Shown piece after piece: positions 1 through 10,900 of a stretch of 64,000 nt of DNA. The position numbers and the translations under genes were made by a program. Positions within the stretch are counted from its first letter, which is position 1, and each line of letters starts with the position of its first letter. The stretch is from Heliopora coerulea (taxonomy: Eukaryota; Cnidaria; Anthozoa; Scleralcyonacea; Helioporidae). The DNA is taken from the NCBI GenBank assembly GCA_030142905.1, contig JASJOG010000181.1, positions 310,001 to 374,000 on the forward strand. Reading direction: 5' to 3'. The notes under the pieces were generated by a model, which had not been told where the DNA came from, ran no database searches, and saw only the letters and a program-made list of their open reading frames with translations.

Positions 1-660
1 GCAAATTGATTGTACAAAAACTGTTTAATAAATAAAAGGTTCTTCACAAAGTCGTTTGGCTAACGTTGTAACAGTTCTGTTCCTGGAAAGCCATGTTTAA
101 CTTACAACTTAAAACAGGTTGTAAGTTTGTTTATGTGATGTTCTTATCCCTGAAATGCTTTTTTTAGGGAGTGGATAATAAAGTATGTATGCATGTAAAT
201 GGATTGGTGGGAAAATTTCAGGCGGGAGCAGAAAACAGTAAAATTGATCAGGTGCTGGCTAAAGAGTGGTCGGTACTGGAAAATTAATATTTATTTAACT
301 GATATCCTTTCACCTGAGACTCGGGATAATCCTGAAAGGTCAATGGTCCTAAGATTCTGAGTTGTCCTGAATGTTATGGTTAGGATTGTGTCCTGCAAAC
401 AACCGCTGAACTGTCGGGGGTAATAATTTTTAAGACACTTCAATGGATATTTATTCTAACCCTAACAGTTCGCTAAAGAACAATTCACCGAGCTTGCCGA
501 AGTTGTGCTAGAGACTGTTAATGAAGTTTATATTACGACATGGTACTTCTGGACGAGTCTTGTTTGCAAGCTCGAAAACAGGATGGAGCACGGCTGCTAA
601 ACATTTATGGAATGCGAGAAAGTGCTATTTGCGTAAACAAATCGCAGTACATGTACATGT
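1..660. other. Non-coding, left end of window
   Basis: AT-rich with no ORF, RNA or repeat that I can name. Confidence 0.4.
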
Positions 661-666
661 GGCTGC

Positions 667-830
667 AGTGAATTCTCTCTAAGCGGACACAAAATTTGGT
701 CCCTGCAGTATTACGCTTTTCTCTAAGGCGGACACCTATCCAAGGCGGACGCGAACACTATTTTCCAGCGTTTTGGTTCAAAACACCTCTCGATGCGGAC
801 ACAGGATTCTTACAAAATTTTACAACAGGG
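667..830. repeat. Fragment of a Tigger-type terminal region
   Basis: Sequence beginning CAGTGAATTCTCTCTAAGCG and repeating 'aaGGCGGACAC' style units resembles the terminus at 2566 (CAGTGGAACC… AAGCGGACAG). This pattern is typical of terminal inverted repeats of pogo/Tigger-like elements. A similar solo end on the other strand lies at 7535-7572. No coding sequence was seen in it. Confidence 0.35.
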
Positions 831-921
831 CAGTATTAGCGCTTAATGACCTACGGCATAATAGACAATCTGACTCTTTGGTTTTGATAAAAGACTAGTA
901 TTTATTTCACAGTGGAAAGAC

Positions 922-1431
922 AACTTATTTGTGCAGTCTTTTACTACAATAAGTAGAGTCACTTGTACTTTTCCCACTGTCTTGATTTTGATTAACGGCA
1001 GTTTTAATCTTTGCGTTTTCTTTGGTTGCACACTTCGCAATCCAGGCTACGAGTTCTGGGATACCTCGAAATGTGTGTTTACATGGAACTTCAAGCCCAT
1101 ATCCACCTCCACGGTTTAATCTTTCTCCTCTAATTTCACAAGAAACGCTACTTGATTCAGTCTCCAGGAATCGATTGATATAGCGGCTATAGTTCAGTGG
1201 CACATGGCCGACAACTTCCCCATCACCGATTATGGCAGCAGCATTCAGGTCTTTTTCGTTGTTGGGCTCTTGTTTGCACACTAGAATTTCTTCAAGAGTA
1301 AGGATCCAGATGTCTTTGTATACATGGTGCCCACAAACGAAGGAATTAAACGAGAATAAATTCTGCACTCTGCTCACAGTGTCCGGGGTGTATGGATATT
1401 TTGTTGATATTTTGGCTAAACTAATTAATAG
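922..1431 (-). pseudogene. HIRAN-like domain ORF, probably a repeat-borne exon
   Basis: An open minus-strand frame of about 165 codons, ending in a stop near 925. It carries a recognisable HIRAN-like core: 'VYKDIW', then 'CKQEPNNEKDLNAAAII', 'VVGHVPLNYSR' and 'YGLEVPC'. HIRAN-like domains bind DNA ends in helicases, but stand-alone copies like this one are, from my memory of cnidarian genomes, highly repeated and of unknown role. No good ATG begins the frame and a stop lies upstream near 1450, so it is either a later exon or a broken copy. It lies downstream of the PLD gene on the same strand, separated from it by the Tigger remains. The domain call is fairly firm; whether it is expressed is unknown. 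Confidence 0.5.
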
Positions 1432-1791
1432 GGTGTGACCCTAAAATAGCGTGGGAACAAAATACACAAGAGAGCAACATAATTTGTAGCAGTGAGGACG
1501 TGTTATAAAGTGAAGAAATAAATTCACATTTACACAATCCGTATGTGAATTCATCACAACTTTTTTATCGAAGAACTCAAGCTAGTACTAACTGGTTTGG
1601 TTTTAAAAAAATTATTGCGCGTATAAACTCCGGTCACAAATAAGGCTATGGATGGGCGGGTTGTGAAAAATTTAGAGGCATGCCATGGCACTTCGCGCGT
1701 CGTTCTAGGTATGTTGGCCGGAAATTGCAGCAACCCTGCAAGTTACAGCGTAACATTCTTATTGCAGTTTGCGCTACTTTTGTAGTGGAGA

Positions 1792-2565
1792 ATGTCGTGC
1801 TCTAAAAATGCTTCTGTAAAATACAAAACGCTCACTTCAGGAGAACGAATAAATGTTCTCGACTACACTAAGAGAAACGCAAAACTTGGTTGCTGCAAAC
1901 TAGCAGAGATTTCGGAGTAGGCAAAATCCAGACTGCTGCTATATTCAAAGATGAAACCAGTATCCGAGTTCATTATGAGAGCATGGGCCAATTGTCCCGA
2001 AACAAGAGAGCACGAGAAGGAAAATACGAAAAGATTAACAAAGTGGTATATGAATGGTACTACGTGTCAAGGGACTCGATGGTTCCAATAAATGGCCCTA
2101 TGCTACAAGAGGAAGCATCGGCAATAACTGCAAGGCTTGGGAGTTATCCCGACTTCAAGGCGTCAAGCGGCTGGCTAGAATGCTGGAAGAATCGATATAG
2201 CATTAAACAGCGGGCCGTGGAAGGCGAATCTGGTTAGGTTCATACGGAGACAGTTACATCGTGGAGAGATTGAGGGAGCTATGAAAAGGTTAGTCCTGAA
2301 GACATGAAACGGAAATAAGACAGGGTGTTTCTTCCGGGCACTGCCAGAGAAAAGCCTAGCCGAGGAAGGACGTAGGTGCAAGGGTGGTAAGAAGTCCAAG
2401 CTGCGAATGACCGTAGCATTTCTTACAAATGCCAATGGTGACAAAGAGGAGCCCATTGTCATTTGGAAAAGCAATAATTCAAGGTGCTTCAAGAATTTGC
2501 CAGATAAACGGCCTGCTAATGTAACATTTCTCGAATCCCAAATCGTGGATGAATTCAGATACAGT
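1792..2565 (+). pseudogene. Tigger/pogo-type transposase, 5' two-thirds, frameshifted
   Basis: Begins with ATG at 1792 (MSCSKNASVKYKTLTSGERI…) and shows the usual order: an N-terminal CENP-B/psq-type helix-turn-helix, a frameshift near 1917, then a Tc5-type HTH ('VPINGPMLQEEASAI', 'FKASSGWLECWKNRYSI'), then the start of a DDE_1 domain ('GKKSKLRMTVAFLTNANGDKEEP'). The first catalytic Asp, expected just before 'TGCFF', is not preserved and a stop interrupts that stretch. At 2566 the frame is broken by insertion of another element carrying a CAGTGGAACC end directly after a TA. The C-terminal tail reappears at 3661. This is a dead transposase relic; family level (Tigger-like) is confident, subfamily unknown. 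Confidence 0.8.
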
Positions 2566-3655
2566 GGAACCTGTATATAACGGCCCTGTATTAAGCGGGC
2601 ACCCTCTATTAAGCGGACAGTTTTCAAAGTCCCGAATTTTCGCCCATACAAACGCATTAATTACTACCTGTATCAAACGGCCACCTCTATTAAGTGGTTG
2701 CGGCCACCCTTTGGCAGTCCCATATTGGTTTTTCTTTGTTGTTTTTACCTGGATAGACCTTATTCCAAAATGGCCGCCGCTCGGGTGGAATAGCATGGAA
2801 ACGAGGTCATAAGGGCCAGATGTAGGATATTTATAGAGATATACAGCGTTCGTTTGAGTTTTAGCTAGAAATATGCCTCAGAATTGCTGTGTTCCACATG
2901 TGTTTCCCAAAATGCCGCCCCCTGGGATATTTCGTGGCCCGTGGGCGTGGTTCCTAAAAAATTTTCGGGACAAATTTGCATAAACGAGGACAAAAAAATT
3001 GCCATTTGATTGTTACAACTTACTTTTGATTGTTACACGACCTATACTGCCTATGTTCTTAACACAATATGTTTACATGTCCAGGAAAGAAAACTTAAGA
3101 AATGTCAACCAAACCTTTCTAAATAAAGCTACTTTTTATTGTCTATTCAATGTTATTGCAATTGTTGGATTAAATGACCAACACCAAAGTTAACTATTGA
3201 AAGCACATCTTGATTTTCTGGCCTTCAGTGAAGCAAACTCGTTCATGACATTGTCAAAATCGATAGAATTAGCCAGTTAACGTTCAATGGAGAGAATGGC
3301 TAGTTTGCTTATCCTAGACTGCGTCATTGTGGACCTGAGATAAGTTTTGATAAGCTTTAACTTGGAAATCAATTCATAACATTGTCAGCAGTCATCATAA
3401 ACTTTGAATCACGCGCATGGTTTAAATTCTGTTATATTATTTACGTCTTTTAAGAGCTATCAGGCAAAAGCTAAATGCCAAAATCGGAAAATTATTATCT
3501 TAGTTGTATCTTGTAAACAGGAAGCACCATTGCGATTCAAACATGAAACCCTAAGTGCCACTCCAACCTAAAAAAGCCGCCCGCCAAAAATGTGCCGCCT
3601 GGGGCAACCGCCCCCTTCGCCCCCACCCCACCCCACCCCCCATCCCTCGGTACGC
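2566..3655. mobile_element. Nested insertion splitting the Tigger transposase
   Basis: The segment starts at a TA with CAGTGGAACCTGTATATAAC and internal 'TTAAGCGG' repeats, the style of a Tigger terminal inverted repeat. I did not find the matching inverted end. The right part (3560-3660) is C-rich and ends 'ggtacgccactag', which looks like the end of a different non-autonomous DNA element, so more than one insertion is likely. No coding sequence was recognised. Confidence 0.5.
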
Positions 3656-3660
3656 CACTA

Positions 3661-3915
3661 GTCAGCTTATAAAGAAGTACTAGTAGAAGACAGTGGCACG
3701 TTGAGTAACCAGGAAGTAGACATCGAACCGGTTGAGAGCACCATCAAGTCCACTGCAGAAGCCATAACGATTGTGGACGACTTGCAGCGCTTCGCATCCT
3801 CGCAGCTAAAAGATGACGATATGGTCGTAGATTTAATGAAGATATCACAGCGCCACCAAGATGCCAGACTCGCGAAGCAAAACAATCTCTAATTACACAG
3901 TTTCTTTCGTAAATG
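3661..3915 (+). pseudogene. Tigger/pogo-type transposase, C-terminal tail
   Basis: An open frame ending at 3892 contains an acidic stretch followed by 'DLQRFASSQ' and 'HQDARLAKQNNL'. This is the usual C-terminus of Tigger transposases: acidic linker, short helical region, then K-Q-x-x-[IL]-x-x-F. A one-base or two-base slip just before the stop would be needed to read on into the expected 'ITQF' ending. It is in the same orientation as the 1792-2565 part and is its natural continuation across the nested insertion. Confidence 0.7.
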
Positions 3916-5001
3916 ACTTTAAGAGAATTTTATGATTAATTCATTCTAGAACTTCAGATTGTTCACTCTTTGTATTGTACAAAACAATCTTTTGTTTTTA
4001 AGACTGCGTCGTAGAGATTAAGTTCCCCTGACATGCAGTCAGGGTTCTCACGGGTCTTTTTTCTTTTTTAAAGATTAAGTACTCAAAAGCCCTTAAATTT
4101 TCTAAAACCCACCCAAGTTCATGAAAAGTCCTTAAATTTTCTAAAAACCCACCCAAGTTCATGAAAAGTCCTTAAATTTCCTTTTCCTTGCTGGCTTTCT
4201 GAAAGGCTGGTATTAATTTTAAATAGCCACGGGTTATTTTGTATTGTGTATTTTTAATCATTCATCGTTATTCCAATGAAATCCGAGATGATCTAGTCAT
4301 TATCATGACACTCGGAGTAGTCGTGGCTATGTATTAATATACACACTTTTAGGTGTTTTGGAAATTAGGTGTCATACACTATGGTCCTTAAAGTGGCTTA
4401 AATGTACTACAAAAAGTACTTAAGATTTACACTGAGATAAGGGGAAGAACCCTGCGCTATGTATTTTAAAAACCTTCAAAAACAGTCGTCAAAGCGATCT
4501 TCCTGAAATAGAACGTAACTTGGGGATTGCATTGGTTAATTTATTTGTTATTTTAAAGATCTGGTTGATTGAAAAGCGCAGAAGTTGATTGATCAAAACG
4601 ATAAAGGTTGATGCGAACTATTTTTCATGCGACAATTTTTTATTACATTCTATGTTCATAACCATTAACATAAAACGTTCATCTAACTAAGTTCATCAGC
4701 TATACAGACCTTGCATGTGATCAAACACGTGCGCGCAATTGGAAAATATGCCTATAGGGTATTCACGAGTCATCCAAGTTTACGCGTGCAAATATACTTG
4801 CACGTACACATATGTGTGTGTTTGAGTATGTATATGAATATGTATGGGTTATTTTGAGGCAATAAGGGTATATGTGATTGATTCCAATAAATCATTGATG
4901 AATAACTCACATCCCCAACTGAGCAGTTTAACCGCATAAATTGAACAAGCATGTAGTATCCCCCATTGCGTTTGACGCCAAAGTCGTGAATTCTGTTCGC
5001 G
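3916..5001. other. Non-coding, between Tigger tail and PLD stop
   Basis: AT-rich. It contains a duplicated 55-bp unit at 4075-4180 ('aaaagtccttaaattttctaaaa'-type) and the PLD 3' untranslated region at its right end. No coding sequence was recognised. Confidence 0.5.
4639..4644 (-). promoter_or_regulatory. Candidate poly(A) signal of PLD
   Basis: Reads AATAAA on the minus strand, about 360 bases after the PLD stop codon (5002-5004). A second AATAAA lies near 4541-4546. No closer canonical signal was seen. Position alone supports the call. Confidence 0.4.
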
Positions 5002-7926
5002 TTAAGTGAAGACTTTGCTTGGAACTAGCGCTTCTTTTGATCCACTTGGTGGTCTGAGAACCGAACGTTGTAAGAATTTTAATGGCAGGTCGACCAGATG
5101 ACCTTGAACTTTCTGCAGTTCAGCACGCGCTCTTCTGGCATCCTTGAATGCTAGTCCTTTCAAATTCTGAAAGAGAAACGTTAGAAAGGGAAAAAATATG
5201 ATCATTTGAGAGAAATTGCTTTAAAAATTAGCTCTCAGGTTTCAAGGCGACTACATATATTAACATTAATTCACCTTGGTCTTGTCATTTTCTTGATTAA
5301 CTTATAGGGTGCTTGTGTAGGATAAATACCGAGAACGGAGGCTTGAAGCCGACGTTCGAGGTATTTATCGGTTTTAAAACACGATTAAAGGAGGTTTCCT
5401 TCGAGAAATGTCAAGCGACGTGATTCGCTTTGTTTTGAGAAGTAAGAAACATGTTTTCAGGTTGTGTCCCTTCTTGGATTAATTGTTGTCAGGGATTGTG
5501 TATACAATCCCTGCTATTTCAGTTATTGTCAGTGAACTCAATTTACATATCTGGAATGCTAACTGGGCAATGAAAAGTGAAGCCAAGATGGCCGCCCATG
5601 GAGGCCAATTTTAGACGTCAGTTTCAGTCCCCTACGCGGGCTTGTATGTCAGTTTTTGTCTCCCACGCGACTTTTTACATTTTCTGACAAGTTTTCTTTG
5701 GAAATACACACAAAACATGTCTTATAGAAAAATATAGAAATAAGTTTAAAAATTTTAAATATATTTCGACAAAGTCAAACCGAGTTAAAGGTTATATATT
5801 TTCACGAAAATAAATTACCAAACATACAAGAAACCTGATAAAATGGTCTCGAAATGTTACTCGAAGAAACTACTGAGTGCACGTCCTTTTTTTTTACCGT
5901 TAGTTTACCATCTTCAGACAATTTAGTACACTTCTTAGGCCACACGGCAATAATGAATCCTTTTAAATACTCGATTATGTAAAATTTGTCCAGTAGTATT
6001 TCGTCTGAACACTTTTTGCATGGTTGGGAATGTTGTCGAAGCCGAACCAAACAAAAAACTAAAGATTGAATCCGTGCAAAGGACTAGAACTGACTTACAA
6101 GACCGCGAAGAGGACTGAAACTGACGTCCAAAATTTACCTCCATGGACAGCCATCTTAGCTTCATTTTTTGCCCGAGTGAATGACTGAGAGTTAGCATTC
6201 CAGGTATGTAAATTGAGTTCATTGGTTATTGTATATACAGTCCCCGCAAGCTTTTTAAAAAGCTCTAATTAAGGTTTCGTCGGGCGATAAAACCCTTGAA
6301 AGACCAAAGAAAACCAACTTAATCGTGTTGTAAGCAAAAATAAAGCCCGCACCACCTTATGCCCACATGGTAAATTCGGAATCGAGCCGCCCTTGCTTGG
6401 TTTATCCATTGCTCAATTTTGTAGTATTTTTATGATAAAAATGTCGTGTTACATTAAGGATTTTAGCCAACTATGTCAATCTGAAAGTAATCCATGTCGT
6501 TCAAATGTAATGAAACAAAACTACCGTTTAATCATAACAGCTTACTTTGTAATAAGGCAAGTCCTCAAACCTTTGAACTGTATCTGATGGCAAACAGTGG
6601 AAAACCTAAGGTAAATACAGATATATTGAAATTGAGTTGAAATTTTTGTGGTATGAACATGCTGCATCTCGCATATACATTCTAATTAGTTTCTTTTGAT
6701 AGAAAACAACTTGTATTTTTGAAAAATCCTTTAGTGAAGATACGAAAAGTTAATGAAAAACAGAACTTTTCTTTGACAATTTCTTCGGTGGCGTGGCCTG
6801 GGTAGAACAAGTTGGGAAGCTTCGAAGTCAATGTGTTGATCAATGACATGGACACTAGGACAAGTTTACTGTCATAACCGTGACGTTTACTCTTTCCTGC
6901 CCGAGACGTCTCCTCTTGACGAGTAAAATCGTCCGGCGTTAGCCAGAGTGAAATTTAAAAAGTCGGGTACGGACCGGAAAGGGTTAATCCCTTCCAGTCC
7001 GTACCCGATTCTTCGTAGATTCAGAAGGCAAATAAATGGCGGTCATGTTGGCACCAGATTTAACAGCAACTAATGAGATCCATTTGTGAAGTTGAAATTA
7101 AATAACCAGGCCCCCATGATATGAGGTGCAAAACGCGAATCGGATTTGATTCTTATAAATACATTGACTGATAAATACCTCGCAGTGTTCGAAGAACATT
7201 TTGTTCGTCATTTTGGTGACTCCACTATCACAAACTGTGTACTTAACACTTTACCTCTTCGTAAATGTTCGTATTACTCTCGGCTGTGGCCTGCCAAACG
7301 TCCTAGAGAAGTAAACGCTTGTCTGAATAAAACAGCCCAGTATTGGTTAATTTTTGGTTGACTGCAAAAGAATCAACTTTTACGAGTGCTTGGTACGTGC
7401 ATATAACGAATCATACTCAACATGTAACGCGGTGTAAAAAAGGCATTTCACTTATTACGCATTTCAATAGACGTTGAAAACCTTTTTTATGATTTCATGA
7501 AAGGATGTGAACAGAAAAATAAGATGAACTTAAAGGGTGTCCGCGTTAAGGAAACGTTCTGTTATTCTACAGTGCATCTTAGAAGAGCAAATTATTAGCC
7601 ATAAACTTGGCACCTTTTCCGTCACTCCTGAGCAGTTACTCATGTGGTTATATATTCCCTGAGCTGGAAGCGCGGATTTTATGGAAACCTTGGACACTTG
7701 CGAGGATCATCTGGTCTCAAATTTCAGATGATGTGTGTTGATTTACAAAGTAGGTATTAAGTAAAAAGTACAAGGAGGTATTTGTAGTTTATTCAAGCTG
7801 CTATGTACGGCAAGTGTTGAAATTCACTTTTAATATAAACAAACCTTAAAAAATGAAGCTGAGACGGGATCGTTAACCAAGGGATCACTGGGCGAATCAT
7901 CAGCACCTAGGAGACCCAGATGTTCC
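5002..7926 (-). CDS. PLD: PLD exons 25-28: C-terminus
   Basis: Exons 7845-7926, 7255-7302, 6546-6605 and 5002-5166, all joined in phase 0. They read '[19 protein letters not shown]', '[16 protein letters not shown]', '[13 protein letters not shown]' and '[17 protein letters not shown]…SKVFT' followed by TAA (5002-5004). In mammalian PLD1 the extreme C-terminal residues are needed for catalysis; the matching tail is intact here. The intron between exons 27 and 28 contains a large inverted repeat. Confidence 0.94.
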
Positions 7927-10900
7927 CTAAAGGCAAAGATAATACAAGATGCTGAGTAAAATGCATATACACTCTATCAACAATAATCATGATGAGCATA
8001 TTGACTTCAATTTGCCCACCAAAACGTTGAAATTGACTTGAAACAGTTTCTGTTCATATCTAGCTCCCTTGCAAATAAATCAGGAATAGTGCAAGGTTCC
8101 ATAAAAACAATGGCTTCTCCTGGTTTCGAGAATACTTGGAGGATTGTTGCCGGGAAATCGTTTTGAGCAGGGGTATGAAACAGAGCAAAACGGGTTAAGA
8201 ACATCATATCAGAAGACTTATGACAGCAGATGTTAATGTTTCTAGCGAAGGCCATTCGCTCGAGTCGTTAGTACATCCTCAGTTAACTTTCAGCAGTTCC
8301 CTCACATAGACTAAGCAGAATCGTTTTTTTATTACTATGTCCATGCAGCACGGAAAAACAGTCATTCTTTTATTTAACTCGCAACTAAATCAGGAATAAT
8401 GCAGGGTTCTATCTAGAAACTATTGCTTCTTGCGGTTTTGATGGATCACTATCGATCATCGGTCGACAATCAACTATTTCTCCATATTTATTTAATGAAC
8501 GTTTATAAAATACAAATCCCCGTTGAAATGCCCTGTCAGCGATCGGGACTAGAATGTACTAAGCCTGGATAACTTGTCCGGGAGTCAAATCCTACGGAGT
8601 GAATAGTGAATAGAATCACTCCATGCTTTGAACAATGGATTTTAAGTATTTCCGACGAATCGTGAGTTAACCACCGCTCCTCAGCTGATAAAATTTATGT
8701 TAGCTAGGTAAGTCGTGCTCGCCAAACTAGCTTTCCCGTATTGCACAATTGGTTCCAGAAGATTTCCTGTTTCATTATCATCCGGAGTTGAGCGAACTTT
8801 TTAGTAAGTGTTTTAGCCTGGAAGCATTACATAGTACACTCACTTCATAAGCCGACAACGCAGGCTGTGTGCAAAAACCCCAGCTTCATACTCATTTCCA
8901 TCCATTTTTGATGAAATCTATAGGAATACAAATGAATTAGAACAATTATTTTCCAAAAGGCGGAATTAATGTCCATTGGGGCGTAAGTTGACCTTTCATA
9001 AAGCAGTGTTGTAAAGGTTACCTAGTTTTTATAGCTCGTTACAGATACATTATGTCCATTTTGCACGCAAGTTAACCTTTCATAAGAAGTGCTGCATTGG
9101 TTACCTTGTTTTTGTAGCTAGTCACAGATACATTACTTTCAAGGATTACCACGTTTTGACCGACCAGCTGTCATCTGAACTTAGGTTCCAGTACCCTTTC
9201 ATTTCTTGTTAAGACAATAGTTGGTCATTCGGATATTCTTTACCTAAGTAAGGCAGCTTTCAACTGGTAAAAAGGCGTCCGACTGACGTAAGCCCCATCT
9301 AGTATTTACGATTTATTATATGGCTGAGCTCGCTATCCGGACTGTACGCAACATGACGCACGCTGATTGGTTGCCTAGCCGCGCAATACGTTTTTCGTAA
9401 AGACCGGCTAGTTTTGACGGGAAAATTCCGAGTTGATTTGAGGGCAAACAAACCGGATTTAAGTACTGTTTACAAAAGATTAACTATAACAAGCTACCAA
9501 AAAAGTAGTTAAATCTTCTGAACAATAATTTCAAGCAGAAGGCTAAATGAAGTGATACAAAAAAACGCGAAGTGATTGGTAAAAACAAGCAAGCAATCCT
9601 AAGCCGCTTGCTCACGAACCAAAAAGTTCGCTAAAAGCGATGAAGGAAGGAACTAAAAGCCGTATAATAAATTCCCCATTAACCTGGTTTGTTCGGTCTG
9701 TACGCAAAAGTATTTGCCTTCCCAATTTTTCGCACAGAGATCGCTCATTCGTCGCTCGGTCTGTACGAAAACCTCAGGCAAATGCTTTCCCGTTGAGACT
9801 TCACACTCAGTTAATCTGTAATCATTCTATATTCAATTTCCTAAACAAAAACTGGTCTGTGGAAGTCTGAGAAAACAAGAAATGATGGAAAAAACATGAG
9901 CCCAAAGGGCAGGTTTTTGTACTGCTTTTCGAGTTCTTCCCGTCTTGCAAAACATTTCTATAGTTGAGTAACTGCAACTAACTTTTTCCCAATTTTCTTT
10001 ATAAGACGTGTAGGGTGCAAGCACAACTTAGAAATCAAACTATTTAACTCATCAAAAAGGTAAATTCTTCCCACAATTCTTCCCTTTCCACGCAATTACA
10101 GACAAATTGATTTCAGCATTTCAGAACGTGGGTTTTTAGAAATGTTATTTCAATTCCCAGTCCAGCTATTAGGCTATTTACCCTGGGTGGGGAGTCTGGA
10201 ACCAAGCAAGAAGAACCATCTCGTTTTTGCTAGGGCTCAGATCTCTCCACCATGAATACACGACCTGCTGGCGAAACTGGACAACCATGCAAGTCGGAAG
10301 CAATACAAAACATGACTTACAAATTCTTTGTCTTCTACAAGGACTGCAATTTCTGAATCCCTTTTACCAAGTAAACTACGGTCGTTTATGTTCGCTGAGA
10401 AACAAATTTGGACAAAAAAAGAAAGAAAAAAAATTCAAGACGGAAGACAACACGAGATAAACAAGATAATAAACAAGAAATAAAAAGGTTTAATTAGATT
10501 ACGAGAAGCTCTAAAATTGGAGGCGCCTTCTTTCAGGACTATTGCGAAATAAGAATGCAGGGAGCAAACGGTTATTGTGTCATTTTGAGACATTTCTGCT
10601 TAGAAGCAAAGGGAACAATATTGTGGCAATTTTCCTAAGGTTAGGAAAACAGCCAGAGAAAGGATGCTCACCGACCAGAAAAATGTGTCGATGTATCGAC
10701 ATCAAGACGTTGGATTCTATTGGTATTCATTGGACAACAATTATCTCTTCGTCAAGACAGTTGCAATTGAGGTAACAGGTAGAAAACGTAGTCTCGTAAT
10801 GAAAATTATTACCCAGTGGATAGTTTCTAAGACAGGCATAACGAGAACTTTTTAATGTAGCTGACGTTTCGTCACTATACACCTAACATCATCAGAGCGA

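Noticed and set aside
8040..8445. Two similar ~70-base segments (8060 and 8385) with 'aaatcaggaata.tgca.ggtt'
   Set aside because: Considered as a duplicated PLD exon, but neither frame matches the family and no splice pair fits; probably a decayed repeat.
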